Positions 32,240 through 43,605 are shown, numbered from the stretch's first letter. The stretch: DNA of 64,000 nucleotides from Macrotis lagotis (GCF_037893015.1 NC_133661.1:222979489-223043488); one strand, 5' to 3'. The notes: generated by a model not told the origin, from the sequence alone. Made by a program: numbers and translations.

Positions 32240-32460
32240 AAATTGTTAGAACACAGAATGTTAAAATTGTGAAGGACTTCAGAAAATAGAATTTTGAATT
32301 AGAAGGGGTCTATTATATGGAATGTGATGGCAAGAAAGGGACATATCATATAGAATTTTAGAAATGGAAGAATTTTAGACTCTGGAATGTTACAATTGGA
32401 AGACAAACTGGAGATCATCTAAAACAATTGCTTTATTTTATAGGTTAGAATTATCATAAA
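32240..32460 (-). repeat. Degenerate tandem 'agaattttagaa' block with MIR
   Basis: Several loose repeats of 'agaatgttaaaattg', 'agaattttgaattagaagg', 'agaattttagaaatggaag' and 'ggaatgttacaattggaag', then antisense MIR 'actggagatcatctaaaaca'. Looks like tandem growth of a MIR end. Confidence 0.55.
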
Positions 32461-32464
32461 TTTC

Positions 32465-32716
32465 ATAATACTAGCATTCAGAGACTACTTTAAGATTTCC
32501 CAAGTGTTTTATAAATATAATTTCATTTAATCTTCACAACAACCCTATACATAGTTATTATCATCATTCCCATGTTACAGCTAAAGAAACTGAAGTGAAT
32601 AGTGGTTAAGTAATCTGTCCAGGGTCACACAGGGTCACACTATCCTTTGGCAAGGATTTGGACTCAGGTCCTGATTCCAAGTCCAAGCTTCATCCATTCC
32701 ACCAAATAGCTGCCTA
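32465..32716 (-). mobile_element. MIR/Mar1-type CORE-SINE, antisense
   Basis: 'tcacaacaaccctatacata', 'cccatgttacagctaaagaa', 'gtaatctgtccagggtcaca', 'ccaaatagctgcct'. A 9-bp duplication (agggtcaca) lies inside. Confidence 0.8.
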
Positions 32717-32721
32717 AGTAA

Positions 32722-33112
32722 GCTGAAAGGGACTTTAGAAACCATCTAGTCCAACCCTTTCATTTTTCGGATGAGGAAACTGAGGCAAGAAGAGGATAAT
32801 GCCTTGTCTAAGGTTGGAGGATAGAGGGTTGATTGGCTAATTGGGAAAAGAAACAATAATATTAAACATTTTAATAGAGTTTTAAGGTTTTGAAAAATAC
32901 TTTGCATATATCAGCTCATTTGTTCTCAAAACAACCCTGTGAGATAAATGCTATTATTATCAATGAAGGAAGCAAAAGGACTCTCAAACGCAAGAAAATG
33001 ACAAGATCATAGGATTTTAGCTTTAGAGCAGAAAGAGATCTTGGAGATTATATAATACAAACTCCTCTCCTTATCTTACCAGTGAGGAAACTGTGGCACT
33101 AAGAGGCTATGA
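32722..33112 (-). mobile_element. Three MIR fragments, antisense
   Basis: 32722-32815 ('ggactttagaaaccatctag', 'ggatgaggaaactgaggcaa'), 32860-32965 ('aaaacaaccctgtgagataa') and 33005-33112 ('gagatcttggagattatata', 'gtgaggaaactgtggc') in the same orientation. Confidence 0.6.
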
Positions 33113-33146
33113 ACTGATGCTGAGTGAGGTGAGCAGAACCAGGAGA
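33113..33146 (+). mobile_element. 34-bp internal L1 fragment
   Basis: Identical over 34 nt to 31590-31623 of the L1 copy 1.5 kb upstream (actgatgctgagtgaggtga onwards). It has no poly-A and no flanking L1 sequence. Confidence 0.8.
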
Positions 33147-33600
33147 TCTAGATGGCTGAGAAAAGATAAGAAATAAATGATGAGAACTCTATTCACTGCC
33201 TAGTCCACAGGCCCAAGGTTGCAAATGTCTCTCAGCTTGCTGCAGGTCCCAGAGGCCTCAAATTGCTTTCTAAGGCACTTTATGGAATTAGTAAGCTAAT
33301 TTGGCCACAAGCCCATGGGAAATGAGCCAGCTCAGATGAGAAACCTGAGACTGAGGGAAGAACCCAGATCCTGCGACCAAACAATCCTGGTGTCACATAT
33401 CCAAGGGGGTGAGGGGAGAGAAACTGCTGGCATCAGGCTAAAAACTTGCCATGGCAGCTCTTGTTGAGGGGGAAGGCTGGAGACCCTGGATTCAACCTTG
33501 ATAGGGGATTTTTTTCCTCCTTTTGAATTCCTGTATTTGGCGTAATATAATTGGCCCAGGAATGGACTGCCATTTTGAAATTTTCCTCATCCCTTATCTG
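33147..33600. other. Repeat-poor stretch
   Basis: No repeat recognised, moderately GC-rich, no supported coding segment. Confidence 0.4.
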
Positions 33601-33604
33601 ACCA

Positions 33605-34002
33605 TCAAAGGATGTAAGAGTTGTGTAACGTTTCAGAAGTCATTGAGTCTAATACCCTCATTTTACTTAGGAGGAAACCATGGCCCACAGCCATGAAGTG
33701 ATTTGCTCAAAGTTAAACAGATAGCTAATGTCAGAGACAGATTTCCATTCTAGGACTTTGGATTCCATATCCTACATTCTTACCTCTACCCGAGCTAGCT
33801 GATTTTGTTATTATTCAACAAAATTGCATAATCACAAAACCAGAGAATGCTAGCAGTAGAGATACTAGTTTAGAGATCCTATAGCCCAATCCCTTAGTTG
33901 TATAGATGTGAGAAGCTGAGATCCAGAGAAATGACTGTTTCAAGGTTACACAGTGAATCAGTGGTATTGTTGGGAATAGAACTTAGTCTCTTACTGACCA
34001 TG
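33605..34002 (-). mobile_element. Two MIR fragments, antisense
   Basis: 33605-33790 ('ccctcattttacttaggagg', 'gatagctaatgtcagagaca') and 33840-34000 ('cctatagcccaatcccttag', 'aggttacacagtgaatcagt'). Confidence 0.65.
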
Positions 34003-34378
34003 AACTAGATGGCACAGTGACTAGCATGCTGACCTTTGGAGTCAGGAAGGTCTGAGTTCAAAATCTACCTCAATACTTACTAGCTGAGCAAGTCATTTCA
34101 TCTCTTTTTTTTGCCTCAGTTTCCTCTGATATAAAATTGAAGTAATTATAGCTCCTACCTACAAGGACTGTTGTGAGGGTCAAATAAGATAATAATTATA
34201 AAGTGTGTAGATTCCTGATATATATATAGTAAATGCTATAGTTAGTACTATTATTATTTCCTCAGCTTCAGTTTTCCCATCTGTAAAATGGGGTTAATAA
34301 CATTACCCACTTCACAGGATTGTTATAAAATGCTTTGTAAACTTTATAGAACTATAGTGTAAATTCTAATTATTATCA
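34003..34378 (+). mobile_element. MIR/Mar1-type CORE-SINE plus second MIR 3' half
   Basis: A complete copy to about 34258 ('aactagatggcacagtgact', 'ggactgttgtgagggtcaaa', 'agtactattattattt'), followed directly by another 3' half ('cccatctgtaaaatggggtt', 'cacttcacaggattgttat'). Confidence 0.78.
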
Positions 34379-34404
34379 AAGAAATAGGAAGGAACATTAA
34401 AAGG

Positions 34405-34498
34405 CTTTTGTTGTTGTTGACAAGGCAATTGTGATTAAATGGCTTGTCCAGGATCACACAGCTAGAAAGTGTCAAATGCCTGAGACTGGATTTCTTTA
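34405..34498 (-). mobile_element. Truncated tRNA-SINE, antisense
   Basis: 'gacaaggcaattgtgattaa', 'atggcttgtccaggatcaca', 'gtcaaatgcctgagactgga'. It lacks the head. Confidence 0.65.
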
Positions 34499-34499
34499 A

Positions 34500-35590
34500 A
34501 AGACTTATTAAGCATGTTTTGGAAGTCACTAGATTCAAGTCTCTTGAATATCAGGGCGTTAACAAACATAGAGAAGTTGAGTGCTAGATAATCCAACACT
34601 ATACAAAACTGCATTTCCCTCAAAAAAATTCAATGAGGTCAAAGAAATACTTGGGGGTGGGGTGGGGAGGACAATATGTAGAACCCAAGTTTGGCCAAAT
34701 CTAAAACATCTGTGAACTAATCCCAGATGTTCTACCTCACAATAACTACTGAATGCCAAGGAATTTCTTTTTTATTATATCACACAAAACATATCATCCT
34801 TCACGTGTGACCTTGAACAAATCACCTTTTTCTTTAAACCTCAGTTTCCCTGCTAGGAGCAAGTAATTACTAATGAGGTATGGGAGTACTTCATAGTGTC
34901 ATCTCTAAAGAATTATGACTCAAACCATCTTCAAAGAATTACAATATACAGATTATCTCCAAGTCAAGCAAAGGGTATATATTGGGGGGAGGGAAGGGAT
35001 CATACTACCCAGTGGACTCTGCTCCCTAGAGGAGGCAGGGTGCTGTCCTAGATGAATCTAGAGGCTCAGGTAAGGCAAGAAGTGTTGTGTTTCTAACAGT
35101 CTAGGGAGGAATTTATTGCTATGAGGGGCTCCTTGGTGGAACCATGCATTTGGTTACCCAGAATGTATACAGAAAAGCCCACTTAGGGTGAGTATTAATG
35201 TTCCATAATGATATTATAATTAGCTGACTTCATCATTGGTTCACCCAAAGGACAGTAAAGAAGGGCAGTGTGCCCCCCTTGCTCTAGGGCAAGTCCCTTC
35301 AGTGATTTAGGGTACAGAGTTCCCGGACCACATCTCTGTGGTGCTGTTTTCTTATTTAAGCAGTAGTTAGTTCAGGTGTACTTGCTATTCTAATAGATAC
35401 TATGGGGAAGTTAGAGAATTGGGGCTGGTATATATTCTTATTTGCTGTCCTCTAGTTTGCCTAAACAGGTTGATATGGTCAATTAGGTCAAGGTGTACCT
35501 TTCTATTTTTTTGAAACCCTATGAAGGAGTCAGGAAATTGGGTCTGAGGGATTGGCTAGGATTCCATCAGTTACCAATGTTTCTTCTAAC
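34500..35590. other. Unassigned stretch, LTR-like in part
   Basis: MIR scrap at 34800-34930; the rest is unassigned. 34980-35590 has the mixed composition of an old LTR, but I see no terminal tg...ca repeats, primer-binding site or polypurine tract, so I do not call one. Confidence 0.35.
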
Positions 35591-35594
35591 ATGT

Positions 35595-36322
35595 GTAGAA
35601 TCTGGTCATTTAGAACTAGAAGGGGCCTTAGAGATCACCCCCCACAACAAATCTGTGAGGTGGATACTTATCACCCCCATTTTACAGTTGAAAAAAACTG
35701 AGGCAAACAGAAAAAGTGACTTGCCATGGAACACCATTGTTCTATTAGAAACCAGGAGGGACGGGAATTCAGGGAAGCCTGGAGGGATTTGCATGAACTG
35801 AGGCTGAGTGAGAGGAGCAGAACCAGAAAAACACTGTATACACCCTAACAGCAACATGGGGGTGATATTCAACCTTGAAGGACTTGCTCATTCCATCAGT
35901 GCAACAATCAGGCACAATTTTGGGATATCTGTGATGGAGAATACCATCTGTATCCAGAGAAAGAATTGTGGAGTTTGAACAAAGACCAAAGACTATTACC
36001 TTCAATTTAAAAAATAAAGTTATCTTATTATGTAATTTTGCTATCTCTTATACTTTATTTTTCTTCTTTAAGGGTATGATTTCTCTCTCATCACATTCAA
36101 CTTAGATCAATGCACACCATGGAAATAATGTAAAGACTAACAGACTACCTTGGGGGGGAGGGAAGCAAGATTTGGGGGGACTGTAAAATTCAAAATAAAT
36201 AAAAAATCTTTCTTTTATTTAAAAAAAAGTGATTTTCCCAAGGTCACACATCCAGTAGGTGTTTGAAGGTTTCCTTACTACAAGCCCAGTGCTCTATCTA
36301 CTTTAACCCCTAGCTACCTCTA
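35595..36322 (-). mobile_element. MIR, antisense, split by an L1 3' end
   Basis: Left part 35595-35724 ('ttagaactagaaggggcctt', 'cccccattttacagttgaaa'), right part 36222-36322 ('aaggtcacacatccagtagg', 'agtgctctatctactttaac'). Confidence 0.75.
35725..36221 (+). mobile_element. L1 3' end nested in MIR
   Basis: 'gaaccaggagggacgggaat'-like start, 'gtatccagagaaagaattgt', then 'aaaattcaaaataaataaaa' end. TSD aaaaagtgacttgcc (about 35710) and aaaaagtgattttcc (about 36223) with two mismatches. Confidence 0.88.
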
Positions 36323-36326
36323 AAGG

Positions 36327-36440
36327 AACTGCAGAGGAGAAAGTGAGACTGGTGAACACACAGCCCTGTCTCCCTTAAATCCAATTCATTTGTATGTCAT
36401 GATCCTCTCTGAGAACATAGGACAGACAACAACAACAGGG
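36327..36440 (+). mobile_element. Type D SINE 3' part
   Basis: 'aagtgagactggtgaacaca', 'aatccaattcatttgtatgt', 'acataggacagacaacaaca': type D tail with (CAA) end. Confidence 0.7.
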
Positions 36441-36594
36441 CTGTAGAGAAGAAAGTTTTTTGTAAAGTTCGAAGCATTATATAAATGTGAACTCTAAGGA
36501 ATATGGAACTTAACAATTTACAAAATCATTTATACATTCAGTTTGTGGTTGGATCCTCATAATAGGGCAGAGATTAATAGTATCTGCATTTTAC

Positions 36595-37300
36595 AGATGA
36601 CTCCAACTCTGGACATCCTTCTAAATTCTTCCAGCTTCCCAACCACCTTCACACTGGAACCTTTGAAGGTCAGAGACCCATCCCTTAGCTCAGGCCTTCA
36701 TTACCTTTTACCTAGATTGCTGAAACAAATCTTAATACCTGGTCTTTCTGACTCATCTCCCCCTTTTCCGGTCCATTTTCCTACTGCTGCCAAAGGAATT
36801 TGCCTTAGGTCTGACCTGATCATGTAATACTCCTACTCAACCAATTCCAATAATCTCCTATTTCTCTAGGATAAAATATAAACTTTACCCTCTAGATTTT
36901 TAAAGTCCTTAAAAACCTGGCCCCAACCTCCCCTCCCAAGAATTCTAATATTATTAGATATTATTCCTTCTCCCCTTCAGCCAAACTGACTTCCCCTCTG
37001 CTCCTCACACCCAGGACTTCATCTGTTACTGTCCATAAGAAATGGAGATTCTCTCATATCTCAGAGTTCAAGCACAATTCCTCACATTTCTAGTGTCCTA
37101 CCTCTCAAATTACTTTAAACTTAATATTTTGTATGTATCTGTATTTTATTCACTTTAAATTGATACTGCATATATTCTTATATATAACAATTGACTTCCA
37201 CACTAAAATGTTGGCTCCATGTGATTAGAAATGGTGTCATTCCTTGCATTGCTACTCCTTGTGCCTCACTAAGAATAAGTGCATCATAATAATTTGCTGA
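36595..37300 (+). mobile_element. L2 LINE 3' region
   Basis: The best L2 copy here: 'ggccttcattaccttttacc', 'tgctgccaaaggaatttgcc', 'gacctgatcatgtaatactc', 'ctaggataaaatataaactt', 'aaaaacctggccccaacctc', 'ccttgcattgctactcc'. ORF2 end and 3' UTR, frames broken. Confidence 0.8.
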
Positions 37301-38010
37301 GCCCTTTTTTTACTCAATTAGAGATGCCTATTTTGGGAGCAGCCCTTAGAAACCAATGATCCCACTCATCTTCCTTTTCCTCTGGAGATTTCTGAAAAAA
37401 AAAAAAAAAGCTAGGTGTAATTTGCAAAAACTAGCCCAGGTGCCCCGGAGGAGGAAGGTCAAAAGGAAAGAAAGGAGAGAGATCTTTTCAAACCCAATGG
37501 GAGATTTAGACAGGAGGGAGAGACATATTGCTCAGGTCTTGGGGACTAGGAAAGATAAATGACTTTAGACTAATCCTGAGTCTGCCTTAAGGAGAAATTG
37601 AAATCTATTGAAATATATATTTGAAGAGATTTTTCTGTGAGAGTGGGACTGCGAGATCTTATAGTAGAAGATTGAAACAAGCCAGAGGCAGGAAAGAACT
37701 ATCACCCTGTGACTTGTGGGCCCAGATACCCCAGAGAAGGTACCTGGTACCTAAAGAGAAGTTAACCAGTGGTTGGATGAGACCTGAACACTGAGAAAAG
37801 CAATGGGTCAGTGATGATTCTGAGAATGATCCATGAAGCCTTCCAGGAATGGATACAGAGAGTTAATGGAATACCAACAGAGAATATTGATTGGGGAAGA
37901 GTTGCCAGTGAAAAAGTGCCTTGACAAAAAGTACCCACATGGAGGAGAATGCCCCCATTACCCACCTTGTTGGGGCCTTACCCGAAATAATGCTGTAAGT
38001 CTCTGAAAGT
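37300..38010. other. Unassigned stretch
   Basis: A15 run at 37394-37408. The rest is purine-leaning with no family recognised. Confidence 0.4.
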
Positions 38011-38013
38011 ACA

Positions 38014-38170
38014 AGGGGTAGCTAGGTGGCACAGTGGATAGAGCACAGCCCAGGAGTCCCTGAGTTCAAATCCAGCCTCAGACACTTAATGATTACCTAG
38101 CTGTGAGGCCTTGGGCAAGCCACTTAACCCCATTGCCTTGCAAAAACCTTTAAAAAAAAAAGAAAGAAAG
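38014..38170 (+). mobile_element. Type A SINE
   Basis: 'gctaggtggcacagtggata', a small internal deletion near 38055, 'gttcaaatccagcctcagac', 'ttgccttgcaaaaacctt' and an A/GAAA tail. Confidence 0.95.
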
Positions 38171-38399
38171 AAAATACAGATCAACTGGATAGATGGAGTA
38201 GATAGCATTTCTTCTCCTTCTATGATCTCAAATGTAAATTTTTTTAATCCATCCTTTATAGTACAAATAAATCTATTTTATATCTTGAAACCTTGTTAGC
38301 CCATATGCTTATAAGGGAATCTGGTTACTCTACTCAGAAGACTACCAGATTCTGAAGTTTTTAGATTCCTTTGAATGGGAACATTGAGTCAGATACCTA

Positions 38400-38605
38400 A
38401 GGCAGCTGGGTGGTCCCAGGAAGGTGGGAATCAGGAAGACAAGTTCAAATATGACCTCTGACAATTACTAGCTGAATGACCCTGGACAAGTCCCTTAACA
38501 TTTGCTTGCCTCAGTTTCAACATATGTGAAATGGGAATAATAATATCCTGAGGACTGTTGTAAGGATCAAATGAAATAAAAATTGTAAAGCACTTAATGA
38601 GAAGA
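38400..38605 (+). mobile_element. MIR/Mar1-type CORE-SINE
   Basis: 'ggcagctgggtggtcccagg', 'gacaattactagctgaatga', 'tgaggactgttgtaaggatc', 'attgtaaagcactta'. Confidence 0.8.
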
Positions 38606-38644
38606 CCCCAAAGTGGAATGATACCCTAATCAACCACTGACACA

Positions 38645-38850
38645 GGATCACAGTTAATAGTAATACTTCTTCATATGTACATAGAAGCTTTACAATTTTC
38701 AAATCCCACATCTCATTTGATTCTCACAAAAATCCTATGAGGTAGGTAGGGTAGATGATATTATCCCATCAAACAGATAAGGAATTTGAGGCTCAAGGGG
38801 AGAAAATAACTTGCCCATGAAGAACCCAGTTCCTTTAATGCTGAATCCCA
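38645..38850 (-). mobile_element. MIR, antisense
   Basis: 'attctcacaaaaatcctatg', 'aggtaggtagggtagatgat', 'ataaggaatttgaggctcaa'. Confidence 0.7.
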
Positions 38851-38851
38851 G

Positions 38852-39235
38852 TGGCCCTTGGAACCGGTAAAGAGAACCCAGTTAGAGAAAGAAAAATGTG
38901 TATACCAGGACTTGAAAGGCATGTAAATTGCCAAAGAAGCCAGTTAGGAGACCCTAGCAGAAGGCAATTAATTCATAATGAGGCAAAAATCATTATTGAT
39001 GTAGCCCAGAATAATGAATTTGAAAGGGGGACCTTCTCTGATTTGATCACAGAATAATTTCTTGCTCCATGAATCTACTTGTTAGTTCCCTTGGTCTGAA
39101 AGGTCCTGGGCTGTGGTTAAAAAGACAAAAGGTTTTCCTTTTTAATCCCAGGTCAGAAGGTGGTTCAAGTCCTTCACCCTTTAGAATAAGAATCAATAGT
39201 TATCAATGGTATAAACTCCTGGAATGCTAGGATCT
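38852..39235. other. Unassigned stretch
   Basis: A 68-codon plus-strand frame (38851-39057) has ordinary composition but no recognisable domain. Contains 'ggttcaagtccttcaccc' at about 39163, which looks tRNA-like but does not fold into a full cloverleaf by eye. Confidence 0.4.
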
Positions 39236-39239
39236 GGTG

Positions 39240-39370
39240 GAAGGACAGTCATACTTGGAAGAAGACCTAGATTTTAGTTGTGTGCCACTAACTAGCTATG
39301 TGACCTGGGCAAGTCATTTAACCTCTCTGGGCTACTTCTTCTGAGAGGTCTCCAATGTCTCTTCAAGGAC
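39240..39370 (+). mobile_element. MIR fragment
   Basis: 'aactagctatgtgacctggg', 'caagtcatttaacctctctg'. Confidence 0.65.
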
Positions 39371-39599
39371 TTCCATTCCTTGTTCTACAGGCTCCTGCAG
39401 CTATGTGGTTCTAGTACTTCTCAGCTGGCCACTGAAAAAGGAGGCTACCACTCACTTGGTAGAGGACCATTTGGCTCCATATTAGATAAAATGGAAATGG
39501 TCAAAAGAGGCTGGACTACAGAGAGAGAGAGAGAGAGAGACTCTAAATGACAGGTATCCTCCATTCTCTTTCCTCTTACCCCATCCCAGAGGTGATTCT

Positions 39600-39810
39600 A
39601 AAATCATAGTACACAGATGTGGAAAAGACTTGAAGGATGATGGAAGGATGGAAAGGACCTCAAAGGATATTTAGTCTAGTTATCTCATTCTACATATGAG
39701 AATTTGAAGCCCAGAAAGCTTTAAGTGACTTGCCCAAGGCTATGGAGGTAATATCAAAAATAGGATTTGAACCCAGGTCTTCTGATCTAATCTCAATTCC
39801 TCATCTGTAG
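39600..39810 (-). mobile_element. MIR, antisense
   Basis: 'catatgagaatttgaagccc', 'agtgacttgcccaaggctat', 'ggatttgaacccaggtcttc'. Preceded by a short (GA)n at 39523-39540. Confidence 0.72.
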
Positions 39811-39941
39811 TCATGGGTGTAGTAATAATACTTCTATATTTTTTGCTGGTTTTAGATGTATGATGCAGCACCCTTTGGACACACTCAGGGACAGCTTCAC
39901 TAATCTCTCACCCCTCTTTACTACTGGCTTGTCTTATTCAT

Positions 39942-39957
39942 TCTGTCTCTGTCTCTG

Positions 39958-39990
<33 letters not shown>

Positions 39991-40081
39991 GTCTCTCTCT
40001 GTCACTATCTTTGTCTCCTCTCTCTGTCTCTGTCTCTCTCTCTCTGTCTCTCTCTGTCTCTGTCTCTGTCTGTCTCTCTTT

Positions 40082-40151
<70 letters not shown>
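39942..40151. repeat. (CTGTCT)n / (CT)n microsatellite
   Basis: About 210 bp: CTGTCT hexamers grading into pure CT from about 40088. Long open frames on both strands here (130 and 87 codons) are repeat artefacts. Confidence 0.97.
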
Positions 40152-40152
<1 letters not shown>

Positions 40153-40154
40153 AA

Positions 40155-40910
40155 GACAGTCTAATGAATATACTTTGAAAAAAAATCTCAGAATCTTCCA
40201 AAGTTATAGAAATCCTCCTCTCTCAGTTCAACTCTGTCTTCACTTGAAGTGAAACTAGTAAATCTCTTCTCCCTTAGGATAATTTCCTTTCAGTCTCAAA
40301 CCATAAATATATAGCTTACACAAAATCACTATTAATGACCATACAACTTATTATCAACATAAACTAGCAGAGGAAAGCAGATAAACATTTAAATAATGTA
40401 TAAAAGGATGTGATGAGTCTTACAGGCAGGGGAATTTCTTTTTCCTCTCTTTTATGCCCTCCCTACCTATGTGTTGAAGCAAAGGATTGAAATTTAAATT
40501 CTGTAAATTTCCCAGCAATGTGCTCTGGGAAAAGGTGTAAAGAAAGGAAATTTTGAGTAGACAGCTCTCAGAAAATACCCCTACTGTTGATTCAACCTAG
40601 TCTTTTTTTTAAAAAAAATTATTATATTTTTGTTATTTTTATTTTTACATAATTAAAATGCCTTTTCAACTTGGTCTTCCCTCTATTCCACTCTTGTCAT
40701 GTATCTAGTTTATTTGCTTTTATATTTATCCACTTGCTTCTCACTCTTGTTTCTCTGCCTCACTCTGACACACCAAAACTTGGTAGAAGTTTCTTCCTTG
40801 ATGCCATTAAAACAAATTGAACTGTACTTAAATCCTTGAAAATAATATAACCCAAAGATTCTCTGTTCATCCTGAAAGGTCTTCTAAAATTTTTGTGATC
40901 CTGGGTATTG
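40155..40910. other. Unassigned AT-rich stretch
   Basis: No family recognised. Confidence 0.45.
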
Positions 40911-40913
40911 GCA

Positions 40914-40914
<1 letters not shown>

Positions 40915-40966
<52 letters not shown>
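40915..40966. repeat. (CA)n microsatellite
   Basis: 52 bp of CA dinucleotides; a likely polymorphic marker. Confidence 0.97.
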
Positions 40967-40969
<3 letters not shown>

Positions 40970-40970
<1 letters not shown>

Positions 40971-41385
40971 TATCCCTCAGAGAGTCAGAGAGTTATATAC
41001 TGGTGGGCTATCTGCCATAGTATTAATTGTAATCAAGAGAGTAGTCAAAGAAGGAAAAAATGTTTGTTGCTCTTGTTTGGTTGTATTCTTTTGTCTTTAT
41101 TGATAAGGAAACATATATCTAAAGCTGGAAGCTTTAGATCCAGTTTAAGTAACTTTAGTTACTTTAGTTAGCTTTAGCTTATTGAGATTAAGTATGAGAA
41201 TATAGACCTTAGCCATGGTGTTACCTAGGGATATGGACCTCCAGCTGGATACAGATTCTCACCAATTTTATTGAAGATTAAGATGGAATTAGAGAGCTGC
41301 TTCTCTTTTGAGATATCATTTTTATTTGTATGAAGTATTAAAATACTTATTAATATGCTTCCCTAGATCTTCCATATCTAATATC
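40970..41385. other. Unassigned stretch
   Basis: Contains a short 'actttagtt' local repeat near 41146-41175. No gene recognised. Confidence 0.45.
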
Positions 41386-41387
41386 TT

Positions 41388-41475
41388 ACTCAGGTTCAAA
41401 CAAGTAGTAAGTGTCAGAGTAAGAATTTGAACTCTGCTCCCAAGGCTTAAAAATCTACTCCATCATGACATCTCA
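41388..41475 (-). mobile_element. MIR fragment, antisense
   Basis: 'caagtagtaagtgtcagagt', 'aagaatttgaactctgctcc'. Confidence 0.55.
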
Positions 41476-41719
41476 AGATTAGCTGCCCTCAGGTTTGGGT
41501 TTCAGGAGAGTCTCCCTTGTCCCACAGGAGTCATTGTGCTACTGATGTGGAGGAAAGAGGAAATCTAGGAGAAAAACTTATTGAAAGATAGCAACTTTGA
41601 AAGGCTGTAGAATTCAGATTAATTCAGTGATAAGTTGTGAGTCCAGAGGTCAGAAGATGAGACTTAATACTAACCTCCTGCCAGAGATGCAATGAATTTA
41701 AAATATGAGAGAGGCATAA

Positions 41720-41970
41720 ATTTTGTAGTGTAGCAGATAGAGTGGCATCAGGAGACCTGGAGTTCAAACCCAGTCTGAGTGACCTTGGCTCTGTTTCTTT
41801 TGCTGTAAAATGGAGAGAATAAGAGCACCTACACCCCAGGGTTATTGTAAGGATCAAATGAAATAAGAATCAAGTACTTACTTGATTAAATTAAATTAAA
41901 TCAAGTACTTAGTTCAGTTCTAGGTCCTTAGTAAGTTCTATATAAATGTTAACTATTAATTAGCTATTAT
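41720..41970 (+). mobile_element. MIR/Mar1-type CORE-SINE with internal duplication
   Basis: 'agcagatagagtggcatcag', 'accccagggttattgtaagg', 'ataaatgttaactattaat'. 'aatcaagtactta' occurs twice around (TTAAA)n at 41868-41911. Confidence 0.75.
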
Positions 41971-42315
41971 TTTCAGTTATGACCAATGTGGGAATTTGTT
42001 TTGATGAAATATATTGATGATGATTTTTTAGAAAAAAAATGATTTTCCTTTTTGATTCAGCTGTGTGTATAATAGTATTAAGGACAGATTAAAATGCATA
42101 TTATTTATATACATACATACATACATATATAAGCCTTATAATAGACTGGAATGATCTAACATTGTGACACTTCAGTTCAAACTATGATTCTGACATTTGT
42201 GGTGGTCCTTGGCTAAGTCCCATTTCTTCCATGAAACTTAGTTCCCCCTTTTTATAAAAAAAGGATAATGATATTATCTAACTCACATTTACATTATCTA
42301 ACTCACTGGGTTGTT

Positions 42316-42462
42316 CTGTGTTTTAATTTGCATTTCTTTTATTATTAGTGGTTTGGAGCATTTTTTCAAAATATTGACAGATTTCATTCTTTTTAAAAAT
42401 TACTTGTTCCTATCATTAGACCATTTGTCTACCAGGGAATGACTTTTGGTAGTGTTCCATTT
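42316..42462 (-). mobile_element. L1 fragment, antisense
   Basis: 'ttttaatttgcatttctttt', 'ttagtggtttggagcatttt' and 'accagggaatgacttttgg' match the L1 region at 48410-48535 in the same orientation. Confidence 0.8.
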
Positions 42463-42464
42463 CC

Positions 42465-43125
42465 CTGTATTTCTTGAATATCAGACAGAAATTTGTAAAG
42501 GGATGTGGAAATTAAACATTACTGAGATAACCATATCAGGAAATATATTTTCCTATAGATGCAACAGCAGCTGCAAGTCTTAACTCCATATAAGTTCCTG
42601 AAACCCCAATATCCCCCTGTGAGAAGGGACAGTGTTCTGCTGACCCACTGTATTTCCAGGTAGCAGATAAGGGCATCATTAGGTAATTACATCTGGAGCC
42701 TATAATACAGATGCCCTTTATGACTTCCCAGGGAGATGGGAGTAGCCTCAGCCTATCTTTTCCAATTAAGTTGTCCCAGGGCTTATAAACAAGGGAAATG
42801 CACCTGCCAGAGGGACAGGTTGCTGTCTTCAGGTTACCAGAGATGCTTTGTTCTTAGCCCAGGGACATGTTAGTGACCTCTGAGTGACTTCTCCAGGGTG
42901 ATAGAAAGATCACTGGATAGAAGTCAGGAATTTGGGTTATAGTCTTGGCTTTGTTACTAATTTGCTCCTCAATTGCCAAATGAGGACTGTAACACCTGCT
43001 GGCTATTGTGAAGGGCTACTAGAAAGGTCAAATGAGACAAATATTGTGAATGTCAAATGAGTATATGTTAAATCATAAAATCCTAGATTTAAAAAAAAGC
43101 CCCTTATAGGACAAAAAAAATCAAT
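42465..43125. other. Repeat-poor stretch
   Basis: No repeat recognised up to about 42900; a MIR-like scrap follows at about 42900-43060. A candidate conserved noncoding element (see findings). Confidence 0.4.
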
Positions 43126-43238
43126 GAGTTAGAATTAGAAAGGAAACATTTAATAGGGAAAATTTTTTGCTACAAATTTCTCAAAGGTCTGATATTCAAT
43201 ATATGCAGGGAAAAGGCACACTATCAAAAGTCATTCCC

Positions 43239-43387
43239 AGGGGTGGCTAGGTGGTGCAGTGGATAGAGCACCAGCCTTGGAGACAGGAGTACCTGGGTTC
43301 AAATCCAACCTCAGACACTTAATAAGCTGTGTGGCCTTGGGCAAACCACTTAAACCCATTGCCTTGAAAAATCTAAAAAAAAAAAAA
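43239..43387 (+). mobile_element. Type A SINE nested in L1
   Basis: Full length; aaaagtcatt on both sides (43227 and 43384) as TSD. Confidence 0.95.
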
Positions 43388-43454
43388 GTCATTGCCTGGT
43401 AGGTAAATGACCTAAAGATAGGAACAAAAAAAATTTTTAAAAAAAGAAGAAATG

Positions 43455-43605
43455 GGTGCAGCTAGGTGGCGCAGTGGAGAGATCACTGGCCCTGGAGTCA
43501 GGAGGACCTGAGTTCATATATGATCTCAGACACTGAATAATTATCTAGCTGTGTGACTTTGGGCAAGTCACTTAACCCCACTGCCTTGCAAAAGCTAAAA
43601 AAAAA
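43455..43605 (+). mobile_element. Type A SINE nested in L1
   Basis: Full length ('gcagctaggtggcgcagtgg' head). A-rich flanks (aaagaagaaatg and aaagaaagaaatg) fit a TSD. The two nested SINEs are 67 bp apart in the same orientation. Confidence 0.95.

Noticed and set aside
34980-35590. Possible solitary LTR
   Set aside because: No tg...ca ends, no flanking TSD, no primer-binding site seen.
39100-39185. tRNA-like text with ggttcaagtcc
   Set aside because: No acceptor stem or anticodon arm could be folded by eye.
39860-40252. Open frames of 130 codons (plus) and 87 codons (minus)
   Set aside because: Generated by the CTGTCT/CT microsatellite; only S/L/C or E/R residues.
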